Positions 15,185-23,386 are shown, counted from the stretch's first letter. The stretch is 26,380 bases of DNA from CAZAQS01 sp964486825 (GCA_964486825.1 CAZAQS010000038.1:1-26380), one strand, 5' to 3'. Made by a program: numbers and translations. Notes: generated by a model not told the origin, from the sequence alone.

Positions 15185-16579
15185 CTAGGTATTTGGCTCG
15201 TCCTGCTCAGGCAGGGTGTTGGCTGGGAAGACGCGTACTTCCGTCATCTGCCCGCCGTGGCCGGTATGCCCGCCGTTGTTCAAGCGGTGGTAGTTGCGGT
15301 TGTAGAACAGGTAGCGGTCGTAGCCCGCTCCGCCGGAGTGATCGGGGGCCACGAAGATGGCGTCGACAGTCTCGCCCGGGCTGATGGAAACCGTGCTTGT
15401 GACATAGCTCAGGTCAGATCCGTTGCGGCCTCGCAGCAGGGTAGCGTCCTTGCCTACGACCTTCATCTTGATGCCCCCCAGGCGCATCGCCTGTTGCTCG
15501 AAGCCCAGGTTGATCATGCGCAGCAAGACCCGCTCGCCTGCGTTGGCCTGGATCAGGGAGGACAGGGGCTGGTAGCGCAGGCGCTTTAATGCCTCGATCT
15601 CATTCCCGTTTTCATCCACCGGTGATATCAAGTCACCCGTTTCAGGGTCAGTACCGGCGCCGTTGGGCTCGATCGTGTCAGGGTAAACTCGACCGTTGAT
15701 CATATAGAACTCCGGAGCGTAGTCGGACCAGTCTGGCAATTGGATATGCGAGTCACACCAGTGCGCTTCAGCCCAGAACTCGCTCAGCACCATCACGAAC
15801 TCCCGGTCGTAGGCGGTCGAGCCATCGCCGTCGTTGTAGACGTAGCCACGCAGGCTTGCTGAAGGAACACCTCCCAAACGGGTTTGCATTTCATAGTTCT
15901 GGACAGGCGTGATGAAGACTGGCCCTACCATGCCCATATGGATATGCTCGGTTTCTTCGAAGTGGCAGTGGTACATATACGTCCCCGGGTCGTGGGGTTT
16001 ATAGTAGTAGGTCAGGTCACGTGCGATCGGAACGCCTACTGAGGAGTGCGGCTCGCCGTCGAAGACCGGGATGGCGTTGCGGAAGCCGTGGAAGTGCAGG
16101 GTATGGGCGTCGATCAGGTCAGGCCGGATCTGCAAGCCAAGGTTGGTCAGTTTGAGCGTGTAACCATACTCTTGTTCGATCCAGAACATGGGAGCGGTGA
16201 GCTGTGATTTCATCTTCTGGGCGTAGATCTTCTGGTTGTCATCTCCCAGGGATGTGACATCCCGGAAGCCGAAGATATAGGCGTTGAAGGGGTCCGGGGC
16301 CATATCATCCGGGTGGTAGGGTGGAACGACCGCCTCGTTGGGTAGGTAGATCCAGCCATCCGTGCCGACGATATGCAGGTCCGGTGTGGTCGTCTGGGCG
16401 TTCAGGGCTGCCTGGTTTGAATTCAGTGGAGCATAGACGCCGCCGCCCGCCCGCACGACCTGTTGGGGCTGGAGGAAAGCCTTCGAGAGCATGGTGGACC
16501 CGGCTGCCGCTCCAAACAGCCCGCCGCCCAGCTTCAGAAGGTCCCTCCGGCTTATTCTTGATGAGTTTGATTGATTCAT
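15185..16579 (-). CDS. Tat-exported two-domain multicopper oxidase; 'MCO-A'
   Basis: Protein of 464 residues. A twin-arginine signal 'SRRDLLKLGGG' (Arg11-Arg12) followed by a hydrophobic stretch implies export folded, probably with cofactor loaded. Domain 1 (about 60-225) carries 'HTLHFHG' (His159, 162, 164) and 'YHCHFEETEHIHMGM' (His204, Cys205, His206, His212, His214, Met217), so it should hold a type 1 copper (Cys205, His212, Met217) and several histidines for a trinuclear site. Domain 2 (about 255-455) has 'FYMINGRVYPDT', shared with MCO-B and MCO-C, but only scattered histidines ('YHRL', 'HTGHGG') and no His-Cys-His, so a complete trinuclear site would need ligands from another subunit. 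Likely activity is extracytoplasmic one-electron oxidation of a metal ion or organic substrate. The start follows AGGAG. A GC-rich hairpin separates it from the giant gene upstream. Confidence 0.92.
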   Translation of the reverse strand: MNQSNSSRISRRDLLKLGGGLFGAAAGSTMLSKAFLQPQQVVRAGGGVYAPLNSNQAALNAQTTTPDLHIVGTDGWIYLPNEAVVPPYHPDDMAPDPFNAYIFGFRDVTSLGDDNQKIYAQKMKSQLTAPMFWIEQEYGYTLKLTNLGLQIRPDLIDAHTLHFHGFRNAIPVFDGEPHSSVGVPIARDLTYYYKPHDPGTYMYHCHFEETEHIHMGMVGPVFITPVQNYEMQTRLGGVPSASLRGYVYNDGDGSTAYDREFVMVLSEFWAEAHWCDSHIQLPDWSDYAPEFYMINGRVYPDTIEPNGAGTDPETGDLISPVDENGNEIEALKRLRYQPLSSLIQANAGERVLLRMINLGFEQQAMRLGGIKMKVVGKDATLLRGRNGSDLSYVTSTVSISPGETVDAIFVAPDHSGGAGYDRYLFYNRNYHRLNNGGHTGHGGQMTEVRVFPANTLPEQDEPNT

Positions 16580-16602
16580 AGTTATCTCTCCTTTGCTTCA
16601 GT

Positions 16603-16638
16603 TTGGCGGCGGCAGGCAAATACGCCTGCCGCCGCCAA
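16603..16638 (-). promoter_or_regulatory. 15-bp GC-rich intercistronic hairpin without a U-run
   Basis: TTGGCGGCGGCAGGC at 16603-16617 pairs perfectly with GCCTGCCGCCGCCAA at 16624-16638 around a 6-base loop. It lies between the giant gene's stop codon (16651) and the Shine-Dalgarno of MCO-A. On the minus strand the tail reads AAACTGAAG, so there is no U-tract for intrinsic termination. It probably protects the 3' end of the giant message, or acts as a processing or partial-termination site that sets expression ratios between the giant protein and the oxidases. Confidence 0.8.
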
Positions 16639-16650
16639 CCGGTAAGTTGG

Positions 16651-19600
16651 CTAAGGCATGCTGCCCCCGCCGAAGTCGTCGAAGCGAGCGTCGTTTTGAG
16701 AGCTGGGTCCGATATAGTTCACGCCGATATTGGTGTTCCCTATGGTTGGAACCCAGGGAGTGGGGCTGGTCTGGACGTTGAGGCCCAGGAAAGGCTCACC
16801 ATTCTTATAAACGATCACCCAGCCGCCTGCTTCCGCCCGTGCGCCCAGCACATCGCCTTGTTGGAAGGGCATTGGAATTGTCGCCTGGACGATCGGGTTG
16901 GAGCGGACATTCTTGGTGCTGACCACCACGCTTTCCGCAGAGGGGTTGTAGGCAACCTGGATATAGGCGGCGTTGTTGCTGGTGGGTGGCGATCCATTCA
17001 GCTTGAGCAGCAAGGCATGCTCACTGGCTGTTGGAACGATCTTGGTCATCGTTAAGAAGGCTTCCTGGTAGGGACCAAAAGCCTCCGCGCTCCACCAGAC
17101 TGCCCCGGAGCTGCGCACCTGCACCTCCTGGTTGAGGATGCGGAAGGAGCCTGGGCTGGTGCTGCCGGCCCAGTTGCTGCCCAATTGCCCATCGCCCCGG
17201 TTGAAGTCGTCCAGGATGAAGGTGGTTGGGAAGGGCAGGTCGAACTCGTCTGCGCCTGCATCGAAGCCGTTGAAGCCGGGCCGGATTTCCCCATCGAAGT
17301 CTAAGATCGGTGCATCCACCCCACTTACGCTTTCCACAGCAAAGTTCTTTGCCGGTGAGTTGTAGGTCATGATATGGTAGTCGCCAGGCAAGCCGCCCGA
17401 GGGCAGGTTCACCGCCACGATGCCGGCGCCTGCGAAATTGATGTTGGCGCGCCAGGGGAAGATATGAACCTGGGTGCTGTATGTGGAGACAAACTGCGGG
17501 TCCACGCCCACCAGGTTGGATGGATCGCCGGTCAGAGTGCCGGAGCCATCCCCCACTCCCAGATCCCAGACGTTGACGCCCGGAACCGGATCGCCCGGTA
17601 TGCCAATCCCCGAGATGCCTGTGCCGTAGCGGTAGCCGGCCCAGTTATCCCAGAAGATATTATTGAACAGGACCGGGTCGCTGAAGACCGGCATGCCATC
17701 TGGCAATGCGCCATTCATCATGTAGCTATTGCGCGACGAGGAAAGACCGGCCGGAGCAGGCATTCCATCGCTGGTCATGGCGGTGGCGGTTGTGATGTTC
17801 TTGGCAATCGTGTTGTTGAAGATATTGGCGAAGGGTGTATCGTTGAGCGAGACGCCGCCGCCCTCGTGCGTAGAGACGTTGTTGGTGATGATATTGTTGT
17901 AGACGTTGAAAACGGATGGTTCTGTCGGATATCCCTCTTCATCATAGAGATATGCTCCGGCCATCAGGAAGCGCAGACCGCCGCCGTCGTCGTTGGCCAG
18001 GTTGGACTGGATCAGGTTGTTGAACACATCCACCGGCCCGGCGCCCTCAGAGAGCGTGCCTGGGACGGCTGGCAGCTCACCGGCAATCATCACCCCACCG
18101 CCTTCATCGTAGGCGCTGTTGTAGTAGATGCGGTTGTGGTGGATCCGGCCGCCCGGGCTGAAGCCGTAGTGGCTGATCCCGCCGCCGTATTCGACCGAGG
18201 AGTTGCCGCAGATATCGTTGTAGGCAATCTCGTAGTTATCCGCCCCATTGAACAGGGCGATGGCGCCTGCCAGGTTGGTGCCGCCGTTGGCCAGGATACG
18301 GTTGTGCTTTATGACGATATTCTCGTTATGGTTGCTGGTCAGCGGCTCAGGGATATGCGGCGTGCCCAGGCGGATAGCGCCGCCGTAGGATCCACCGTTG
18401 CTCTGGATGACGTTGTTGCTGACCTGCAGGTAGGGGGCGTAGCCGTCCACGAAGATACCGCCGCCTTGTACGATGACGTTAGCAGGCGCGACTGGGGGGC
18501 CTTCTACCTCCATGGGGTTATTGGGGAAGCCCTGCTGGTCGCCGCCCTGGATGACGAAGCCATCGATGGAGGCGTTGAAGTCCACCCCGAACTCGAGCTC
18601 TTCGCCGAAGACGGATATTACTGCTCCTTCATACAATCGAGGGGTTTCTTCGTCCACCATCAGGCCACGGTCCCAGCCGCCACGCAGGTTCCAGACTTCC
18701 ATCATGAACTCTTCGCGCCACCATTCGGAGTATTGGCTGTCGCCGCCCACGGCGCGACCATCGATGATCGAACCGGGTACATTCCCACCACCTGGCCCGA
18801 CTCCCTGAAGCTTGACCGGGCTGTAAATGACCGGGTTTTCCAGGTACATCCCAAGTGTGTTTGACATCGGGACTGGCTCACCCGGGTATACCACAACCAG
18901 GGCTTCATCCCCGGCCTCCCAGGCATCATCGATAGCAGCCTGGATGGGACCGGTGCTGGTGGTTGTGTCATAGTGGGCTGGATCATACGTCTTGCCAGGA
19001 CCAACCTCGTATACCTCCGGGTTATAACCCACTCCCAACACATGGAAGGTCAGGCCGTTGATGGTCGACAGGCCATTGGCTGCAGTGATCAGCAATTGAT
19101 ATGCTCCGGGCTCGAAGTTAGAAGGCAGTGTGACGCCAATCTGTGTGTTACTCCAGCTATTTACCCCGACAGGCGTTCCATCCAACGTGACGCTGCCTGG
19201 CACTTCTCCAAAGCCCGCGCCCTGGATTGTGAAGCTATCGCTAGAGTTTTGGTAAGGAGGACGGATATAAGGTTTAGAGACCGTATAGAGTTGCGGGCGG
19301 GTATCCTCCACACTGCACACGTTCAGATTGAAGAACTGGGAGCCTGGCGCCCAGATGGCGGCCCCGTTCTGCTGCGGCGCCAGGTCGGCTGGTACGATCA
19401 CACCTGGGTAGACCTCGAAGCTGGTACCGATCGAGCGGAACTGCGGGTTATAGTATTGGTTGGGAGCGCCGATAGGCCCAGGGTCGTTGCCGTACTGGTA
19501 GTACACGTTGGCCCACATCCCGCTTGGTGTGGGAGCGTTGAAAGTACCGGTGGAGGGCATCAGAACCTCGTACACGCCGTTGAAATCGGAGTGCACGGTA

Positions 19601-22284
19601 TGCACCAGGCGGCCACTGTAGTCGTACAGGCCGATAGGCACCATCGGAACGCCGGCCATCTCGCCGAAGAACAACGTGTTCGGGTCGACCGAGACGTTCA
19701 GGTTATCGATGATATAGCCCTTCCACTTGCCGGGGATGGGAACCTCGGTGAACAGGTTGAAGATCGGCGCCACTGCTGCACCGTTCGGCAGGAAAACATG
19801 CTTGACATCGCACAGCGGTTTGATCTGACCTTCGTAGCGGGGGAAATATTCCCCTGCAAATCCAGGGTTCTCCACTGGCGTGGAGGCTGGGACGATGACC
19901 CCGTTGCCGAGATCGATAGGACCGTAACCATCATCGCCTACTCCAGCCACATCTACAATATGCAGAGGTCCGGCGCAAGCCGGTGGTGGTATATCAGGAA
20001 TAAACTCGTCACCGTCGAAAACGTTCAGGTCCTCTTCACGGGTGACGGTGAATAGAGGCTTGCCGAAATCGTCCTGTGGGATGACCACTTCGACCAGGTA
20101 GTTACCGGAGGGCAGTGGCTCCCGATCCTCTTCCGGGATCAAGACGCCGTCCTCATCGAACATGATCTCTTCGAAGCCCCAGTTCCCGTCCAGAGGGTTC
20201 TGGCCATGGCCGATCTGGGTACCCATCAACGGGCCTTCCAGGCAATCCTTGCCGTCTCCTGCATCGGGTAGGGAGGGGAAGTAAACCGGGTCCCCGTTCA
20301 CATCCAGCGGTTGGCAGCCTTTTGGCCGCTCGTAGGTCTCAGTTTCGGTGGTTGCTACCAGACGACCTTTGATAGCTGCTCCGTCGTTCTCTGGATCCAG
20401 AACCAACTGGCCGTAATCGTCCATCACGGCCTCGTACAGGTTCATCTCAAGCCCAGGGATGCCGGGCTGCCAGGGTTCGGCGCCAGCGTAGCGGGCGTCA
20501 TCTTCTGCTCGAACCGTGTCGTAGAAAACCGTACCGGCGATGCCGCCGTTTTCGACTGGCCCCTTAGATGGGTCAGCATTATAGGGTTTAACACCCCAAT
20601 CCAGCCGTACTGGTTGGCCCAGGATGGGCAGCAGGCCGATGTCCACGATCGGCTCGAGTAGCGTCACCTCTTCCTTCATGTTCAGGGTCTGGTAGGTAAC
20701 GCCGGTGGTGCGGTGCAGGTCGCTGTAGGCTTCCAGAACCATCCACGAGCCCATCGGGTAGCCTTTCTCCAGCTCGTAAAAGCCGGCCCCATCCGTGGTG
20801 GCAGCGATCGACATGCGGTCGATCTCGGTATTGTCGCGGTCCCTCAGGACGACGACGTAGTGTGGGATTCCGGGCTCGCCAGGATCGCGCTTGCCGTTTT
20901 CGTTAACATCATGGAAGACGGTGCCGTAGACTTCGGTGAACCAGCCGGTGAGCATGCGGATGCCTACGTCACTGACCTGGCCATCTTGCACCGTTACCTG
21001 CACGAAGTCCAGGATATAGTGCAGCTTCTCGTCCCAATAGGCCAGGAAGTAGTTGCCCTCCGGAACGCCGTTGATTTCGAAGGAGCCATCCGCGTTGCCC
21101 TGGCCCACCCACACGGCTACATCCCCGGTTGTCAGGCTGTTTAAGGATAGCCACGGTCGGATGATCGGGCGGTGTAGCTTGGTGCCCATGAAGCCGCCAA
21201 AGGTGTCGCCTACATATGGCACTCCGCCCGTCGCAGGCACCCATGTCGAAGCGGCCATGATCACGCCCTTGATCGTACCTGTCCCACCAAGAGAGGGTGT
21301 GCCGGGCTTGACGTAGCCGAAGATGGTCCAGGGGAAGGGCTCTGCTGCGATCAGGAACTCGTTGTCCAGGCCGGTTCCGGCCTCTTGCAGCCAGGTGTCC
21401 CAGCCCAAAGAACCCTCCAACGTGGTGGTCTGGATCCACTGCTCTCCTGTGGGCGGGAAGACCAGCACGTCATAGCGCAGCGGGCCGATATTGGGGATGG
21501 TGATATTGCCTTCCTCGTCGCTGTAGCAGCCCGCGCCGATCTTCTTGATCTCTGGATCGCCTTCATCATCCAAAATCACTTTGCCATTGGCGTCTTTTTT
21601 GTATTCTGTGCATAGCGGGTTCCCGAACAGGTCGGCGGTGATCTCGCCGGCGATATCGTTCAGGCTGGCCCGGAAGCCGGGCAGGCCACGTTCTGCAGGA
21701 GCGTCGAAAGCGCCGTTGGTCAGGGCGTTGTCCTCGAAGACCTTGATGACCATGGTAGCCGGGGGCAGGGGGTAAGGATGCATCTGCACCTCCACCATTC
21801 CATCATCGTCTGGAATCGTGAAGTGCTCTCCGTCTAGCTTGTACCCATCGGCCATCACGCTGATCAGGTATTTGCCCGGCGGAAGTGAAATTGCGGTGCT
21901 TCCATTTAGATCATCCTGGTCTCCCTGGGTGTAGATCGGGGACCAGCCCGGCACTGTGCGTATGGAGGGCAGGTCGCAGTTGTCCGGGAAATAAGGATCC
22001 CCGGGATCACAGCCGGCTTCATTAAAGGGATCCCCGGTGTTATCCACGTTGATCAGGAATTTATACTCCGTGATCGCGTCGCCTTTGTCTACACCTGCCA
22101 GGGGCTCGGTGCGGGCGCTGACCACCTTCAAAGTGATCGTGTTAAAACCCTCCTGCTGGCTCACGGCTGCTTGCGCCGGAGTCGCTTCAAACGGAGACGT
22201 TTTTACCAGCCCGCCCGGTAGTAACAGGGACAGGATCACGATCAGGTAGAGAAATTGGGTAGTTTTACTGGTCCTCTTTTGCAT
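16651..22284 (-). CDS. Giant secreted multi-domain protein (Cna-B/SdrD-like, IPT/TIG, parallel beta-helix, LamG-like)
   Basis: Exported protein of 1877 residues with a signal peptide at 1-40 ('LYLIVILSLLLPGG', Ala-Gln-Ala-Ala). N-terminal modules (about 46-440) resemble carboxypeptidase-regulatory or Cna-B beta-sandwiches ('LPPGKYLISVMADGYKL', 'GVPEGNYFLAYWDEKLH'). About 450-550 is an SdrD B-like repeat with the calcium-loop signature 'DVNENGKRDPGEPGIP', and a second related module begins near 580. An IPT/TIG domain lies at about 1004-1084. A right-handed parallel beta-helix (about 1090-1685) is marked by recurring 'NNVIQSN', 'HNRILANGG', 'GGGI' and 'NNTIAKN' rungs. The end (about 1689-1877, 'DDFNRGDGQLGSNWAG') is LamG/concanavalin-like. 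No LPXTG, PEP-CTERM or transmembrane tail is visible. Likely a surface scaffold or adhesin. The start has SD GAGGAGG and follows a small ORF whose TAA is one base from the ATG. Confidence 0.88.
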   Translation of the reverse strand: MQKRTSKTTQFLYLIVILSLLLPGGLVKTSPFEATPAQAAVSQQEGFNTITLKVVSARTEPLAGVDKGDAITEYKFLINVDNTGDPFNEAGCDPGDPYFPDNCDLPSIRTVPGWSPIYTQGDQDDLNGSTAISLPPGKYLISVMADGYKLDGEHFTIPDDDGMVEVQMHPYPLPPATMVIKVFEDNALTNGAFDAPAERGLPGFRASLNDIAGEITADLFGNPLCTEYKKDANGKVILDDEGDPEIKKIGAGCYSDEEGNITIPNIGPLRYDVLVFPPTGEQWIQTTTLEGSLGWDTWLQEAGTGLDNEFLIAAEPFPWTIFGYVKPGTPSLGGTGTIKGVIMAASTWVPATGGVPYVGDTFGGFMGTKLHRPIIRPWLSLNSLTTGDVAVWVGQGNADGSFEINGVPEGNYFLAYWDEKLHYILDFVQVTVQDGQVSDVGIRMLTGWFTEVYGTVFHDVNENGKRDPGEPGIPHYVVVLRDRDNTEIDRMSIAATTDGAGFYELEKGYPMGSWMVLEAYSDLHRTTGVTYQTLNMKEEVTLLEPIVDIGLLPILGQPVRLDWGVKPYNADPSKGPVENGGIAGTVFYDTVRAEDDARYAGAEPWQPGIPGLEMNLYEAVMDDYGQLVLDPENDGAAIKGRLVATTETETYERPKGCQPLDVNGDPVYFPSLPDAGDGKDCLEGPLMGTQIGHGQNPLDGNWGFEEIMFDEDGVLIPEEDREPLPSGNYLVEVVIPQDDFGKPLFTVTREEDLNVFDGDEFIPDIPPPACAGPLHIVDVAGVGDDGYGPIDLGNGVIVPASTPVENPGFAGEYFPRYEGQIKPLCDVKHVFLPNGAAVAPIFNLFTEVPIPGKWKGYIIDNLNVSVDPNTLFFGEMAGVPMVPIGLYDYSGRLVHTVHSDFNGVYEVLMPSTGTFNAPTPSGMWANVYYQYGNDPGPIGAPNQYYNPQFRSIGTSFEVYPGVIVPADLAPQQNGAAIWAPGSQFFNLNVCSVEDTRPQLYTVSKPYIRPPYQNSSDSFTIQGAGFGEVPGSVTLDGTPVGVNSWSNTQIGVTLPSNFEPGAYQLLITAANGLSTINGLTFHVLGVGYNPEVYEVGPGKTYDPAHYDTTTSTGPIQAAIDDAWEAGDEALVVVYPGEPVPMSNTLGMYLENPVIYSPVKLQGVGPGGGNVPGSIIDGRAVGGDSQYSEWWREEFMMEVWNLRGGWDRGLMVDEETPRLYEGAVISVFGEELEFGVDFNASIDGFVIQGGDQQGFPNNPMEVEGPPVAPANVIVQGGGIFVDGYAPYLQVSNNVIQSNGGSYGGAIRLGTPHIPEPLTSNHNENIVIKHNRILANGGTNLAGAIALFNGADNYEIAYNDICGNSSVEYGGGISHYGFSPGGRIHHNRIYYNSAYDEGGGVMIAGELPAVPGTLSEGAGPVDVFNNLIQSNLANDDGGGLRFLMAGAYLYDEEGYPTEPSVFNVYNNIITNNVSTHEGGGVSLNDTPFANIFNNTIAKNITTATAMTSDGMPAPAGLSSSRNSYMMNGALPDGMPVFSDPVLFNNIFWDNWAGYRYGTGISGIGIPGDPVPGVNVWDLGVGDGSGTLTGDPSNLVGVDPQFVSTYSTQVHIFPWRANINFAGAGIVAVNLPSGGLPGDYHIMTYNSPAKNFAVESVSGVDAPILDFDGEIRPGFNGFDAGADEFDLPFPTTFILDDFNRGDGQLGSNWAGSTSPGSFRILNQEVQVRSSGAVWWSAEAFGPYQEAFLTMTKIVPTASEHALLLKLNGSPPTSNNAAYIQVAYNPSAESVVVSTKNVRSNPIVQATIPMPFQQGDVLGARAEAGGWVIVYKNGEPFLGLNVQTSPTPWVPTIGNTNIGVNYIGPSSQNDARFDDFGGGSMP

Positions 22285-22285
22285 G

Positions 22286-22345
22286 TTAACCTCCTCTGGT
22301 TTGGGTGATTCTTCTTGGTTTTTGATGCCTTGGGTAGCTTTTCAT
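22286..22345 (-). CDS. Small ORF of 19 codons (basic peptide), possible leader peptide
   Basis: Between the transposase-derived gene and the giant gene there is an ATG at 22345 preceded by AAGAGGAGG with a 5-base spacer, an excellent ribosome-binding site. It opens 19 codons encoding MKSYPRHQKPRRITQTRGG, ending in TAA at 22288-22286. The last codons (AGA GGA GGT TAA) themselves form the Shine-Dalgarno of the giant gene, whose ATG begins one base after the stop. The peptide is strongly basic (six Lys/Arg) with no signal or membrane segment. It may act by translational coupling, be a functional microprotein, or be a chance opening. Synthesis is not proven. Confidence 0.45.
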   Translation of the reverse strand: MKSYPRHQKPRRITQTRGG

Positions 22346-22369
22346 ATATTCCTCCTCTTGCGAAACCGG

Positions 22370-23233
22370 TCAGCCCTCGTAACAACGCCGGTAAGGGAGT
22401 CCCGCAACCGGCCAATCTCCGTCGAAATAAACGCAATTCGTTTCTCGCCAGCGCAGCTCAGGCGACTCTGAAGTCCCGCTGCTTGTTAATTCATACTGTT
22501 CGTGCAACACGCGCCTTAAAGCCTCGACCTCTCGCAGCGAGGCCAGGCTTTCCAATCCTGTGCTATTGACCAATGTAAGCAAGTACAGGATGTCCTTCCC
22601 GATAGCATTTGCAACGGATAATGCATTGCCTTCATCCCCCATCCTTTGAGGAGCTGTACGGGTGTAGCGGCTGTACCAGTGAGACAGAATACTATCACGC
22701 AGCCAGCCCGGCTCTTTTAAAGCGATAATTTCCAGTGCAGCAGCCATCTTGTCCCTCACGCTTTCCAGGCGGTTAAACGTACAGACTGCTTTAGACACTT
22801 GCTCGGCATATATCTGGGTTTCGTTCTTCCATAAATCCAACTTGCGCATATTGTTGATGATTTGTTGAAAGTAGCTCCTGTTGTTCTCAGATGCGTATAA
22901 TTTCAAACGGAAATCACACAGCATTTGAGCCTGTAGCCCCGGATGGAACATGGGAAGGTGCAAGGCATATTTCCAATCGATGCGGATCCGCCCGGCGTCC
23001 TCGGCCTGGGGATCGGTCAGGTGCTCCTGAATTTGAAATAGAGTGATCAGGGCCAGAAGGGCGGAAAACTCGGCCGGCACCTCGCCATTCGAGGTCAAAC
23101 TCTTTACCGGAATCCCTGCCAGGACATGCGGGAGCTGGTCTCCAATCCGCATATACCAGTTGCTCGAATGAAAAACTGCCCTCGCAGCCCGAGTCGTTTC
23201 GGCCGGGATTAATTCGAGCGGGGATTTTTTCAC
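22370..23233 (-). CDS. Transposase-derived protein: N-terminal half of an IS1182-type (DUF772) transposase, catalytic domain absent
   Basis: Protein of 287 residues that follows the N-terminal half of IS1182-family transposases: 'FSALLALITLFQIQEHLTDPQAEDAGRI' then 'RIDWKYALHLPMFHPGLQ' (DUF772-like, about 55-115), 'FNRLESVRDKMAAALEII', 'PGWLRDSILSHWYSRYT', 'VEALRRVLHEQYEL'. In active members a Thr-Asp-Ser with the first catalytic Asp stands just before the 'NRLE' segment; here that position reads Thr-Gln-Ile (139-141), and the protein stops before the rest of the DDE domain. It is therefore not an active transposase. The frame is open and starts at GTG with a perfect AGGAGGTG 7 bases upstream, so it looks translated. 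It is the first gene of the minus-strand cluster. It could be a domesticated DNA-binding protein or a recent remnant. Confidence 0.75.
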   Translation of the reverse strand: MKKSPLELIPAETTRAARAVFHSSNWYMRIGDQLPHVLAGIPVKSLTSNGEVPAEFSALLALITLFQIQEHLTDPQAEDAGRIRIDWKYALHLPMFHPGLQAQMLCDFRLKLYASENNRSYFQQIINNMRKLDLWKNETQIYAEQVSKAVCTFNRLESVRDKMAAALEIIALKEPGWLRDSILSHWYSRYTRTAPQRMGDEGNALSVANAIGKDILYLLTLVNSTGLESLASLREVEALRRVLHEQYELTSSGTSESPELRWRETNCVYFDGDWPVAGLPYRRCYEG

Positions 23234-23262
23234 TTAATGACACCTCCTGTGGCTATCAATTC

Positions 23263-23274
23263 TGCAAGCTTGCA
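23263..23274. promoter_or_regulatory. 12-bp perfect palindrome TGCAAGCTTGCA near the predicted cluster start site
   Basis: The palindrome lies about 30 bases upstream of the GTG at 23233 and overlaps the position where transcription from the candidate promoter (23280-23309) would begin. That is a usual location for a repressor operator. No factor can be named. Confidence 0.3.
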
Positions 23275-23279
23275 TCATC

Positions 23280-23309
23280 AAGATAACAAAAAAGGTTAGC
23301 AGGTCACAA
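23280..23309 (-). promoter_or_regulatory. Candidate sigma-70-type promoter for the minus-strand cluster
   Basis: On the minus strand TTGTGA (23309-23304, 4 of 6 to TTGACA) is followed after 18 bases by TATCTT (23285-23280, 4 of 6 to TATAAT). It would start transcription near 23273, about 40 bases before the transposase-derived gene. The match is moderate and read-through from the upstream regulator gene is also possible, since no terminator is visible between them. Confidence 0.3.
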
Positions 23310-23374
23310 CTGTAGAAATCCCTCGATTTTTGTTCTGAAAAACTTGTGGAAAGCCAACAGCCGGTAGCCCGGTA

Positions 23375-23386
23375 GTACTTAAGTAC
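23375..23386. promoter_or_regulatory. 12-bp perfect palindrome GTACTTAAGTAC upstream of the cluster
   Basis: GTACTTAAGTAC sits 66 bases upstream of the candidate -35. It shares the AGTACTT core with the AAGTACTT palindrome before the orphan response regulator. Two CCGGTAG direct repeats (23361-23367 and 23369-23375) adjoin it. An activator site for a NarL-type regulator is plausible by position but untested. Confidence 0.35.

Noticed and set aside
17374..18864. A 496-codon open frame on the plus strand, antisense to the giant gene (similar ones at 18973-20055)
   Set aside because: Its composition is that of the complement of a GC-rich beta-helix gene. It has no domain pattern, and the minus-strand frame has a signal peptide and recognisable modules.
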